DNA of 41,431 nt from Deltaproteobacteria bacterium (GCA_016875095.1 VGSG01000031.1:1-41431), one strand, 5' to 3'. Shown: positions 1 to 7,653, counted from the first letter of the stretch. The notes: generated by a model from the sequence alone, not told the origin. Program-made: numbers and translations.

Positions 1-79
1 GAAGAGCCGATTCTCCCACCTTTCCCGTCCTCCTATACTCCTTCATCATCTTCCTCACTTGAGCGTCCGTCGTCTGCAC
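1..79 (-). CDS. istA: IS21 transposase IstA, N-terminal fragment cut by window edge
   Basis: A GTG codon at 79-77 follows a GGGAGGGGG ribosome-binding site by a few bases and opens a frame that stays open to base 1. The 26 visible residues read VQTTDAQVRKMMKEY followed by RRTGKVGESAL. This resembles the N-terminal helix-turn-helix of IS21 IstA proteins, where TDxQVRxLMKE is followed by a KVGxAA-type helix. The DDE domain and the istB gene would lie left of the window. The call rests on this short motif together with the IS21-like terminal repeats just outside it. Confidence 0.6.
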   Translation of the reverse strand, partial: MQTTDAQVRKMMKEYRRTGKVGESAL

Positions 80-190
80 CAGATGCCCCCTCCCAGTGAA
101 AACTTCCGGGCATCTCTACCAGACAACCACACCCTGATGGATGCACAAGTCTAATTGTCGCTGACGCTCAAGTGTAATTGTCGCCGATCA
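1..190 (-). mobile_element. IS21-family insertion sequence, one end
   Basis: The outer tip is at position 190, where the minus strand begins TGATCGGCGACAATTACAC and so shows the TG...CA terminus typical of IS21-family elements. Two tandem copies of a CAAGTSTAATTGTCGC unit lie at about 147-161 and 169-184, matching the multiple terminal repeats that IstA binds. Inward of these is a GGAGGG ribosome-binding site and the start of a transposase-like reading frame. The element continues beyond the left edge, so its length and target duplication cannot be read. It has inserted into the 3' end of the primase gene. Confidence 0.75.
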
Positions 191-2201
191 GCCAGCCTCC
201 TCGCAGAGCGGTTCGTACTCGACGCGACGCCGTGCTTTTGTGGATATGCAGGTATTTGGCCACATCGGTAACGGTGACGGGTTCCTTACCCCTTTCGCTG
301 TAAAGCGAGATCGCCGAAGTCACTACCGCGCGGACCTCATCAGTAGCCCCTGTGACGGTAGCCTCGTACATCGGCCCCACCAGGGCATGAACAAAAGCGT
401 AATCCTGAATCTCAGCCACAAGGCGGCCACTCTCATCTCTACATCGGTGTCGGTGCCGCATAATGGTGACTGCCTTTATGAGCGAGACGAGACGCGCGAA
501 GTCTCGGAGTATGCGTGCGCCAGTTGCGCGTTTCCCCAAGAGTCCGGCGAATCCCTTGGAATAAGGGACCACGACATCCCAAGGGGCGAGATTCTGGAGA
601 AGAGCCTGGTATGCGATCAATCCGGCGTCAGGTTCGTGTGGACCGCTCAGTTCAAGGCTTGCCTGCGTCTGGAGAGCAGCCCTCAGCTTGTCGAGCCCAT
701 CATCAATGTCCAGCGTGAACAGCCTGGAGTCGAGCTGTGCGCCAAGCCGCCGCGTTGAGGTCGTGACCAAAACCGTAGGGCCCTCCTTGCGGATTTTCTG
801 GACAGTATAACCGCCGCCGTCGGGCTCCTTCACGGTCACGTCGTAATGCAAGTGATGATCCTGGAGTAGGTTGCGGACCGCACTGGCCGCGGCGTTGTCC
901 TCTCCCGCCGGTCGGCTATCGGCTTCGCCAAATACGAGCACGCGGCGCTGTAGGTCGCTGTCATCATAGATCAGGGCACGAGGCGAATCTGCGTCGATGA
1001 CCTTGAAGGCTTCGGGAGGAAGAAGGAGCAGAACAGTGCTTATCGTATAGGATTTCCCTGCGCCTGGCTGGGACAAGAGCAACAAGTGCACAGGCATTGC
1101 GCCGGGACGCATGGAGAGTAGGCGGGAGGTTACAGCAAGATAGACGATCAGGGGTTGATTGAGGTCTCCACCATATCCAAGAGCTTCGATCTCACTTCTT
1201 ACCAGCTCCAAGGAGTCGGGGGACTGTAGGACGCTCTGCGCTTGCTCTTCCAACTCTCGCAGGTGCGCAGCAGCCTCTTCGTCGCGCAGCTTCTTCGCTG
1301 GAATTGCCTGCTGTTTGAGCTTTTCTGCGAACCCTGGTATCTCGCGGCCTTGGAGGTGCGCTTCGCTTAAATCCTTGATCCGGTCCGGCGCGTTGATCAC
1401 CATGAGGTCGGGAATGCTCTCCAGGATTTTCCGCGGCAGTTCCTGTGCGTCGGGCTCAACCCAGAGATAGACTGAAAAGCCGTTCAGGTGCTCCGCCCAT
1501 TCGGACCGCCAGGTGCCTTTGCCTGGAATACCCAGTGCAGGAAGGTCATGAGCCCAGGCGGTCCAGCAATCGGTCTCGCCCTCAACCAGCAAGATCCAGC
1601 CCTGTTCACGGAACCCGGCCATACGCCACAATCCATACAGTAGGACCTTGTCCCCTTTGCGCCACCGGAACCGTTGGCCTCCTGATAGGCTCAGTCGAAA
1701 CCGGACTGCAACAATGTCGCCTTCCAGAGTGGAATATGGGATGCGTAGCACGGTTGCACCCCGTTGCTTGACCTGGGAGACACCCCAGGCAGTTAGGCCC
1801 GTCTGGCCATCTATCTGAAGGTTTTTAGCTTTTGCCAATTCCGCAAGCGTCAAGCCGGGGGGTGTTGCAGTGTTGCGGCCGTTACCGGAAGATCTTCCTC
1901 CTCTCTGTTTCACGCCAGACATGTCGATCCCGGCGCGACCTGCCAGAATCCTGCGAGCGTCAGGGAACGTCACTTTTCTGGAGCATTTGATTATGTCAAA
2001 GCAGTCATACCACTTGCCCTCGGCATGGCAATAGAGATAGTCCTGAGTGGGTTGCAGGCTAGGTTCCTGGTCCTGATGCCACGGGCACAGGTAATTGCCG
2101 GAGTCCCGCCAGTGATTGGGGAATTCCTCTTGAAACAGGTTCTGACAGTCGATTTTGGTCTTAATTTCGAGGACTAAAGAAGATCCTCTTTCGCTAGTCA
2201 T
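168..2201 (-). CDS. Primase/helicase-like replication protein of an integrated element, 3' end replaced by IS21
   Basis: The 677-residue protein combines a CHC2-type zinc finger at about residues 39-67 (CPWH, then YCHAEGKWYDC), a TOPRIM-like segment (ILLVEGETDCWTAW, near residue 205), a P-loop ATPase (SQPGAGKSYT, Walker A, near residue 380) and a C-terminal winged helix (VTVTDVAKYLHIHKSTASRR). This architecture suits a self-priming replication protein of a satellite prophage, plasmid or integrative element. ATG 2201 is preceded by GAGGA. The last seven codons (LIGDNYT) and the stop lie in or across the IS21 terminal repeat, so the native C-terminus is lost from about base 190. The ATPase core is intact, so the product could still work. 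It is probably the third gene after two HTH genes. Confidence 0.7.
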   Translation of the reverse strand: MTSERGSSLVLEIKTKIDCQNLFQEEFPNHWRDSGNYLCPWHQDQEPSLQPTQDYLYCHAEGKWYDCFDIIKCSRKVTFPDARRILAGRAGIDMSGVKQRGGRSSGNGRNTATPPGLTLAELAKAKNLQIDGQTGLTAWGVSQVKQRGATVLRIPYSTLEGDIVAVRFRLSLSGGQRFRWRKGDKVLLYGLWRMAGFREQGWILLVEGETDCWTAWAHDLPALGIPGKGTWRSEWAEHLNGFSVYLWVEPDAQELPRKILESIPDLMVINAPDRIKDLSEAHLQGREIPGFAEKLKQQAIPAKKLRDEEAAAHLRELEEQAQSVLQSPDSLELVRSEIEALGYGGDLNQPLIVYLAVTSRLLSMRPGAMPVHLLLLSQPGAGKSYTISTVLLLLPPEAFKVIDADSPRALIYDDSDLQRRVLVFGEADSRPAGEDNAAASAVRNLLQDHHLHYDVTVKEPDGGGYTVQKIRKEGPTVLVTTSTRRLGAQLDSRLFTLDIDDGLDKLRAALQTQASLELSGPHEPDAGLIAYQALLQNLAPWDVVVPYSKGFAGLLGKRATGARILRDFARLVSLIKAVTIMRHRHRCRDESGRLVAEIQDYAFVHALVGPMYEATVTGATDEVRAVVTSAISLYSERGKEPVTVTDVAKYLHIHKSTASRRVRTALRGGWLIGDNYT

Positions 2202-2246
2202 CTATTTAATCCTCTATGCGCCTGCCCCGTCGCCAGAGTTGTTTCT

Positions 2247-2480
2247 TTAGGCCGCATCGGTGTTGGGCTGTAGGACGGGCGGCTCGGCCCCTTCATGAAC
2301 GTTTTGCTCCCAGTTCTGTATGAGCCTCTCCACATCGGACGCTTTTGCTCTCCAAACCCGCTTGCCCAAGCGACATAATGGGATCGGTGATTTCCCTTCG
2401 CGTATCCACGCCCGCAGAGTCCTCGGTTGAATGTTGAGAAGGTTTGCCACTATCTCGATGTCTAAGAGCCGGTCAGTCAT
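2247..2480 (-). CDS. Small helix-turn-helix (excisionase/MerR-like) protein
   Basis: The 77-residue protein starts at ATG 2480, which follows GGAGG by six bases. A GTG six codons upstream has no such signal. Residues 5-55 form a MerR/excisionase-type winged helix-turn-helix: LLDIEIVANLLNIQPRTLRAWIREG, then PLCRLGKRVWRAKASDVERLI. Proteins of this kind bind DNA as excisionases or as replication and transfer regulators of mobile elements. It lies 45 bp upstream of the primase-like gene and downstream of another HTH gene on the same strand, so it is probably part of the same element and operon. Its exact role cannot be read from sequence. Confidence 0.7.
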   Translation of the reverse strand: MTDRLLDIEIVANLLNIQPRTLRAWIREGKSPIPLCRLGKRVWRAKASDVERLIQNWEQNVHEGAEPPVLQPNTDAA

Positions 2481-2525
2481 TTTGTCCTCCAGTGTCACAC
2501 GTGACCCTATTCATTCCAAAAAAAA

Positions 2526-3155
2526 TCACGCTCCGAACGTGTCCCGTGCATATTCAAAAGACAGTCTCAGCCTCTCAAAGCTTACAATTAACGATGACTT
2601 GACGATGTATTCGGGACGGAAACTGGTGTAGAACCATCCAGGGTGAGCAGAGGGATCTGCATATGCCCGAACCCGATTCATTGCATACTTCGTCGGCAGG
2701 ATGAGGATATCCGTAAATCGCGCTGTGGATGAAATGTGAAACATGCCCTGTTTGCCAGAGAAGACCACCCCGGAGAGATGGACGCCCTGGTTGATAGCCT
2801 GGCGGATATAGTCGGCTATCCGGCTAGAGTTTTCCAGAAGCATGGGGCCATCATAGTTCTGTGTCGGCCGTCCATCGGAGGGCGGAAGCGAAGCCGGAGG
2901 CCAGAGCTCAGCCTTGAATAGGTAGGCATCCGGCTTTGCCTTGCCAGTGATGCTCACTCCGCCTTCAAATAATGCATCAAGAAACATGACCCAAACGCCC
3001 ACAGCTTCATCGTAGAGGTCGCTTTGCCCTGGACCACGCCCCTCAACCTCTCGAACCGCCGGGACGAGTCCTAGCTCAATCCATCGGTAGAAGGTCCGCT
3101 TTGGCACTTCACACAGCTTCATAAGCTGGGTTGAAGTATAGAGAGTGTCGGCCAT
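2526..3155 (-). CDS. Helix-turn-helix protein of mobile element, unknown function
   Basis: The frame begins at ATG 3155 (MADTLYTSTQLMKLCEV), where the recognisable domain starts. ATG 3206 and TTG 3227 in the same frame are alternatives, and none has a strong ribosome-binding site. Residues 5-50 look like a MerR-type HTH (KRTFYRWIELGLVP). The remaining 160 residues contain a predicted mixed alpha/beta domain I do not recognise, with no catalytic motif visible. The gene precedes the small excisionase-like gene and the primase-like gene on the same strand, which suggests a regulator or replication accessory of the integrated element. Confidence 0.55.
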   Translation of the reverse strand: MADTLYTSTQLMKLCEVPKRTFYRWIELGLVPAVREVEGRGPGQSDLYDEAVGVWVMFLDALFEGGVSITGKAKPDAYLFKAELWPPASLPPSDGRPTQNYDGPMLLENSSRIADYIRQAINQGVHLSGVVFSGKQGMFHISSTARFTDILILPTKYAMNRVRAYADPSAHPGWFYTSFRPEYIVKSSLIVSFERLRLSFEYARDTFGA

Positions 3156-3436
3156 GACCCTAATGCGAAGCATATGGACCCCGATGTCAAGTGAAAAAAG
3201 TGTCATGGCCGACGCTTCTTCGAGCAAGACACAGTGGTGTCATTAAACCCATGCAATGTCATAGAGTTATGCTTAGTAACGGAAGGCAGCTTTCCCCAAA
3301 CGGAGGGCGCGTCCCGGTCCGGACGCTTGCTCGGATTTGGGCTTCCGCATCACTCTTTTTGCTGGCAATTCACCGGCCGCGTGTTCAGCAGGCACCAAAA
3401 GGCGACAACAGAAGAAGGAGTGCTTAAGACAAGGTG

Positions 3437-3760
3437 TCAGGGCGCGGCAACGGCGCGTTCTCCACGCGGATGAGGATGGACAGTTCTCTTTATTTGATCG
3501 GCCTTTGCGTCCGCCTCTGTCTCCAAGTCATAGTCAGCCTGGAGACCCATCCAAAATTGGGGGGAAGTTCCAAAGTACCGGGCAAGCCGTAAAGCCGTAT
3601 CAGCCGTAATGCCCCTCTTGCCATGCACAATCTCATTAATTCGGCGCGGAGGGACGCCCAGAGCTCGGCCAAGCTGATTCTGACTGATAGCCAGAGGCTT
3701 CATGAATTCTTCGAGGAGCACCTCACCGGGGTGCAGGGGCGGCATTTTCTTTGACTTCAT
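3437..3760 (-). CDS. higA: HigA-family antitoxin (XRE HTH)
   Basis: The 107-residue protein MKSKKMPPLHPGEVLLEEF is typical of the HigA antitoxin family: a PLHPGE(V/I)LLEEF lead-in, then an XRE-type helix-turn-helix (ISQNQLGRALGVPPRRINEIVHGKRGIT) and the TALRLARYFGTSPQFWMGLQ segment. The start at 3760 follows GGAGA by eight bases and overlaps the toxin stop by four bases (ATGA), which implies translational coupling. The antitoxin should neutralise HigB and, with it, repress the shared promoter through its HTH. The C-terminus has a tail of about 20 residues beyond the usual end of the family. Confidence 0.88.
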   Translation of the reverse strand: MKSKKMPPLHPGEVLLEEFMKPLAISQNQLGRALGVPPRRINEIVHGKRGITADTALRLARYFGTSPQFWMGLQADYDLETEADAKADQIKRTVHPHPRGERAVAAP

Positions 3761-4056
3761 CTTGTTCGTCTCCCCTTGTGATAGTCCACAATTTCCACGT
3801 CGTATGCATCTCCGCCATGCCAGCGGAAACAGATGCGCCACTGATCATTGATTCGGATGCTGTGCTGACCCTCTCTGTCGCCCGAAAGCTTTTCCAGCCT
3901 ATTGCCAGGAGGCACTTTCAGGTCCGCAGTAGACGTTGCGCGGTGCAACATTCTTAGCTTTCGGAAGGCTACCCGCAGGAGAACCGTCGGGATCTTGCGA
4001 GTGGGCTCCCGGTTGAAGAGTCGGGCTGCTTCCTTATCTTTGAAGCTTCTTATCAC
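3757..4056 (-). CDS. higB: HigB-family toxin, RelE-like mRNA interferase
   Basis: The 99-residue protein starts MIRSFKDKEAARLF and contains the conserved HigB core LRMLHRATSTADLKVPPGNRLEKLSGDREGQHSIRINDQWRICFRW. Family members cleave mRNA on the ribosome. The toxin-first gene order is typical for higBA. The start is GTG 4056, chosen because homologues begin with MI.SF at this point. There is no ribosome-binding site, and the candidate -10 box (TATACT, 4070-4065) lies only eight bases away, so the transcript may be leaderless. Confidence 0.88.
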   Translation of the reverse strand: MIRSFKDKEAARLFNREPTRKIPTVLLRVAFRKLRMLHRATSTADLKVPPGNRLEKLSGDREGQHSIRINDQWRICFRWHGGDAYDVEIVDYHKGRRTR

Positions 4057-4064
4057 AAGGCCAT

Positions 4065-4096
4065 AGTATAACGTTATGCGTTATAGGACAACTGTT
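4065..4096 (-). promoter_or_regulatory. higBA promoter and palindromic operator
   Basis: A 19-bp palindrome TATAACGTTATGCGTTATA (4067-4085, arms TATAACG/CGTTATA) overlaps a candidate -10 TATACT (4070-4065, minus strand). A GTTGTC-like -35 lies 16 bp further up. This is the expected layout for autorepression by the HigBA complex. The palindrome is seen directly; the binding protein is inferred from position. Confidence 0.6.
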
Positions 4097-4144
4097 TTGT
4101 GAGAAAGGTTCAGGAAATGGGTTTCTCTAGGCGAGGAAGGCAAC

Positions 4145-4516
4145 TCATTCTTCATCCGCGGCTTCCTGGTAGGACAAAAGAGGCTTTCCATACCTCTGCC
4201 AGACAATAATGTCAAAGAGGCGGCTGTTTGAGACCCCCAAGCGGTCTCTCTCTTGGCAGAACAGCTTCCAGAGCTCGGAATCTATCGTGATTGTGACCTT
4301 GTGGTAAGACCGGTCTTGGCGTCTGCCAGGCTTACCTTTGAGGACTTGTGGTTCCGGGGGCAACTCCTGCCTTATAGCCGGAGGGGTGGGCGCATCCGCA
4401 AGCATCTTCTGAAAGACGTCACTGGCGATCTCTCGAACGCGCTCTTCGGTCAGGACAGCCTCGGAAGGCGTTTTACTGCTCACGTGTTTCTTCGTGATCT
4501 TTTTCTGGGCGCTCAC
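4145..4516 (-). CDS. Hypothetical protein with ribbon-helix-helix-like C-terminus
   Basis: I chose GTG 4516 because GGGAGG lies eight bases upstream; an ATG at 4549 in the same frame lacks such a signal. The 123-residue product has a lysine-rich N-terminus, a proline-rich linker (PTPPAIRQELPPEPQ) and a C-terminal part YHKVTITIDSELWKLFCQERDRLGVSNSRLFD. A beta strand followed by two helices in this part is reminiscent of ribbon-helix-helix DNA-binding folds. Its start overlaps the end of the preceding small gene by 44 bases in another frame. It is the third gene of the recombinase operon, so a role as recombination directionality factor or regulator is possible but not shown. Confidence 0.5.
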   Translation of the reverse strand: MSAQKKITKKHVSSKTPSEAVLTEERVREIASDVFQKMLADAPTPPAIRQELPPEPQVLKGKPGRRQDRSYHKVTITIDSELWKLFCQERDRLGVSNSRLFDIIVWQRYGKPLLSYQEAADEE

Positions 4517-4667
4517 AGGATTGATCCTCCCGTTCGGAGTGTTCGCCATATTCAGTCAAGCGGTCAAGCTGCTCTTCGGTTTGCCTCTTCAGGATGCGGA
4601 CAAGCTCCCGAAAGGCGGGCTCCCGGCGAAGTTGCTCGATGCGCGCTTCTTTCGTCTTCCTGGTCAT
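4473..4667 (-). CDS. Small charged protein coupled to serine recombinase
   Basis: The 64-residue protein (MTRKTKEARIEQLRREPAF and onward) starts at ATG 4667, which overlaps the TGA stop of the recombinase by four bases (ATGA). This suggests translational coupling and supports it as a real gene. It is almost entirely Glu, Lys, Arg and Gln with a heptad-like pattern (FRELVRILKRQTEEQLDRL), so it is probably a helical or coiled-coil protein. No family is recognised. Its 3' end overlaps the next gene out of frame. Confidence 0.5.
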   Translation of the reverse strand: MTRKTKEARIEQLRREPAFRELVRILKRQTEEQLDRLTEYGEHSEREDQSCERPEKDHEETREQ

Positions 4668-5335
4668 GCGGCCTTCAAAATGCGGCAAACCTGCGTTTGC
4701 GAGAAGCGGGTCCCCCGTCTGGTTTTGAATGCCTCGCGCTCCAAGGCTTCCACGATCTCACGCGTCGAGTACCCGAGCGCTTGCAGTTCCTTCATGCGGG
4801 CAATGGCACGCTGTTCTTGCGCGTGAGGAACCAGCTTGCCGTTAACCATATGCCAGCCATCGGGTGGGCGGCCTCCGATGCGCTCACCTCTCTGACGCTT
4901 CCTCTGAAGGGCTTGACGCGTGCGAAGAGAAATGAGTTTGCGCTCCCGTTGATTCAAACCTGCCCGGATAAACGCCAGGAACTCGCTTTCAACATCTTTG
5001 GAATCGAGACGGCCTTCGGTTACGGAATGATATTCCACTGCGCGCTGGATGAACAGTTTTTCGATTTGCAGCTATTCCAGGCCGTCTCTTGACATGCGGT
5101 CGGATTTATAAACCACCACGGCGTCAACCTCTCTGTTGTCCATGGCCGCAAGGACGCGCTGGACCGCGGGCCGAGCTGCTACGGATTTGCCGGAAATGCC
5201 GTTGTCGATCTCGATTCTCGTCAGCTTGAACCCGTGCCGATCAGCATACTCACGGATAGCGGCCTGTTGGTAATCCAGGCTTACCGAACCGTCTTCATCC
5301 TTGCTGATTCGAGCATAACCGAGTATGGTTTTCAT
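4664..5335 (-). pseudogene. Small serine recombinase (resolvase family) with in-frame TAG
   Basis: Residues 1-87 are the N-terminal catalytic domain of a serine recombinase: MKTILGYARISKDEDGSVSL with the nucleophile Ser11 in YARIS, then VVVYKSDRMSRDGLE. A TAG at 5074-5072 interrupts the frame, which then continues without shift as LQIEKLFIQRAVEYHSV and ends in a helix-turn-helix (YSTREIVEALEREAFKTRRGTRFSQTQVCRIL). Family members read RxSRDGxESLQ here, so the stop replaces one residue, probably Ser. Total length is 223 codons, normal for resolvases and DNA invertases. The start follows GGGGGAAC. The gene is inactive unless the amber codon is suppressed. Confidence 0.82.
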
Positions 5336-5348
5336 GGTATGTTCCCCC

Positions 5349-5405
5349 TGTTCCGAACATTCCTATCATCCTCAGACAACAATTTCAAGAGGAATGTTCC
5401 GAACA
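5349..5405. promoter_or_regulatory. Large inverted repeat before serine recombinase (operator or crossover site)
   Basis: Two copies of the near-palindrome TGTTCCGAACA (5349-5359 and 5395-5405) sit 46 bp apart. Including their flanks they form 16-nt inverted arms, TGTTCCGAACATTCCT (5349-5364) and AGGAATGTTCCGAACA (5390-5405), which match at 15 of 16 positions when folded. The left copy is 13 bp from the recombinase start codon. Such sites could be a repressor operator or the recombinase's own res/att core. Confidence 0.6.
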
Positions 5406-5753
5406 TTATGATAAGACTTCATCTGGCTGTAATCGTGTCGCTATTGGTCCACGAGCGCTCAATCCGAACACAAAAACGGAGGGTTTGGTGGATGTGGGCG
5501 GAAGCGAGGATCTCACCTCGCTGAAGCCTCAGACCAATGTTTGAACCGTTGTCGGCATCCTGTGCCGGAACCTCACAAACAGGCAAAAGACCCGGCGGTT
5601 ACGGTACAAACAGAACCCCGCTCTTTGACAAGAGAAATTCTTTTTTTCAGGCAGGAGTCGAGGTGGTGTTTTGCGTTCTTTTGATTTTTGGAAAGGAGGT
5701 TTCGGCAAACAGGCAACAAAAGGTTGTCATTCTAGACAGTTGAATACCGGTAA
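5406..5753. other. Intergenic region and probable CRISPR leader
   Basis: No convincing gene is present. A perfect 7-bp hairpin AGCGAGG/CCTCGCT lies at 5503-5522. The last 110 bases before the first CRISPR repeat are richer in A and T (runs of T at 5641-5646 and CAAAAGG-type tracts) and are the likely leader, given that the degenerate repeat lies at the other end of the array. No clear promoter was identified. Confidence 0.4.
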
Positions 5754-6016
5754 GTCAGAATAGAAGCCCTGATAGAGAAGGGATTGAGACGGTTTACGCC
5801 TCTAAGATGAGCCCCTTCGAGGTTTGCGTCAGAATAGAAGCCCTGATAGAGAAGGGATTGAGACCACACGACCCTCGTTCTACCTGCCGTGACATCTCCG
5901 GCGTCAGAATAGAAGCCCTGATAGAGAAGGGATTGAGACTTCTGGCACGCGATCACGTTGTCCCGCTGCTCTTCAGCCAGTCAGAATAGAAACCCTGATG
6001 GAGAAGGGATTGGGAC
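5754..6016 (+). CRISPR. Orphan CRISPR array: four 37-bp repeats, three spacers
   Basis: Repeats lie at 5754-5790, 5828-5864, 5903-5939 and 5980-6016. The first three are identical (start GTCAGAATAGAAGCCC, end GAAGGGATTGAGAC). The fourth differs at three positions, as is usual for the leader-distal repeat. Spacers are 37, 38 and 40 bp (5791-5827, 5865-5902, 5940-5979). The 3' end ATTGAGAC resembles the ATTGAAAC 5'-handle of type I and type III crRNAs, which with the degenerate repeat puts the leader on the left and transcription on the plus strand. No cas gene lies in the window, so processing would depend on Cas proteins encoded elsewhere. Confidence 0.93.
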
Positions 6017-6044
6017 GGGGAGTTCATTGACCTTGCAGAGAATT

Positions 6045-7653
6045 GGGCGCCGCGATTTCTGGTCAGGACTGTTCCAAATAAGAACGGGGGCATAGCTGCG
6101 AGAAAGGAATGGTTTCCGGTCCTCGGAAGGGGTACATGGCGTTTGCCCAGCGATGTATCCGCAAGGAGGACCGGAGATGGAGACAACAGTACCGGAGTTG
6201 GCCGCGGTGGTCAATGGAATTGTGGCCTTTGTGCGTGGATCGGGGCAGGAGATGGAGATCGGGGAAGTAGAGCGTCGCTTGCTTTTCATGGTCATGGAGG
6301 TCGGCAGAGCTGCTCTTGCGGAATTCGTGGCTACCAAGGGGCCTGGATATGTGGGCAAGGAGACAGCGGATAGCCAAGGGAATCGATGCCCGTATGTTCG
6401 TGACAGGACCTGTGCATAGCGGTCCATCTTCGGCACGATTGCCATCCGGAGAGCCTACTATCACTCGGCCGGTTCACCGGGAATCTTTCCGTTGGATGCA
6501 GAGATCAACTTGCCTGAGAGAAGCTATTCCTACCTCGTTCAGGAGTTTTCGTCCCGTCTGGCCGTGGCGATGAGTTATGAGGATGCTCAGGAGATTATGA
6601 ATTTCTTCTTTCCAGTGACGATGCCGATTCGCTCACTGGAGGGCATGGTGAGTGATCTGTGCGATGACGTGGATCGATACTACAAGGAGAAGGCTCCACC
6701 GGAAGTTTCTCCGGAGGCTGTGATCACCGTTGCCACGGTGGACAAGAAAGGCGTCGTTATCCGTAGGTCTGGGACAGACCAAACCGTAGCAGAGGTAGTC
6801 CCCTCTGATCTCGACAAGCCCGGAAAGAAGAAGATGGCAACCGTGATCTCCACCTATGTGACGGCGCGTTACCTCCGGAAGCCCGATGACGTCGTCGGTG
6901 AGGTGACAGACCACCAGAGCTGCAATTCCAGGCCCAAAGCTCAGAACAAGATCACCTGGGGCAGTCTCACGGAAGTCCCGGAAACGACGGTTGCGCGTCT
7001 GAAGAAGGCTGTGGATCAACGATTGCCGCAAGGCAACGAGTTGGTCTGTATCCTGGACGGAGAACGTTCTCTCTGGGCACTGGTCTACGCATATTTCCGC
7101 TCAGCCTTCTTCGTGTTGGACATCTTTCACGTCCTGGAACACCTGGGCAAAGCCGCTCTTTGCTTTCATGACCAGGGGAGCCCGCAAGCGAGGGAATTCG
7201 TGACCGAACGGCTGCGAATGCTTCTCCAGGGAAAGGCCGGGAGAATGATCGGAGGGCTCAAGCAGATGCTCACCAAGCACGAGCTGTCCAACGGCGCCCG
7301 CCATAGCGTCAACCAGGTTATCGGATACCTGGAACGCAACCGCAAACACATGCGATATGAGATCTGTCTGGCAAAGGGTTATCCCGTCGGCAGCGGAGTC
7401 ATTGAAGGGGCATGCCGGAACCTCATCAATGACAGATTGGAACTCACGGGAATGAGCTGGAAAATTCAGGGGGCCGAGAGTGTGATGCGTCTGCGGGCCG
7501 TTCACATCAACAAGGACTGGGAAGCCTTCTGGATTTACCGACGTCAGTCCGAACGGCGAAGATTGTACGGAATCGAGGATTCAAGCTCCTCGGACATCCG
7601 GGACCAGGAACTCCCGTGTGCCGCATAACCCCTGACAGAAAGTAGCGGCACCC
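6045..7653 (+). mobile_element. ISKra4-family insertion sequence
   Basis: Imperfect terminal inverted repeats are visible: the left end begins GGGCGCCGCGATTTCTGG at 6045 and the reverse complement of the right end begins GGGTGCCGCTACTTTCTG at 7653, about 20 of 25 positions agreeing with small gaps. The roughly 1.6 kb between them holds a single transposase frame of ISKra4 type. I see no clear target duplication. The left end lies 28 bp after the last CRISPR repeat. Exact ends are uncertain by a few bases. Confidence 0.65.
6177..7628 (+). pseudogene. ISKra4-family transposase with in-frame TAG
   Basis: ATG 6177 follows AGGAGG at good spacing. The frame reads METTVPELAAVVNGIVAF to a TAG at 6417-6419, then continues in the same frame as RSIFGTIAIRRAYYH, PLDAEINLPERSYSYLVQEF and the catalytic half (ATVDKKGVVIRR, then LVCILDGERSLW, FVLDIFHVLEHL, GSGVIEGACRNLI), ending at 7628. 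These are hallmarks of ISKra4-group DDE transposases, including the PLDA-LNLPE-YSY block. The amber codon falls just before the SIFG motif, where relatives often have an aromatic residue two positions upstream. Translation from an internal start (ATG 6492) would lack the N-terminal DNA-binding part, so the copy is probably dead. Confidence 0.8.

Noticed and set aside
4253-5092. Long plus-strand frame of 279 codons
   Set aside because: Antisense to the recombinase operon, whose minus-strand products have clear domains; no domain in this frame.
5732-5956. Minus-strand open frame with repeated SQSLLYQGFYSDA
   Set aside because: It is the translation of CRISPR repeats and spacers; the repeated peptide is the repeat itself.
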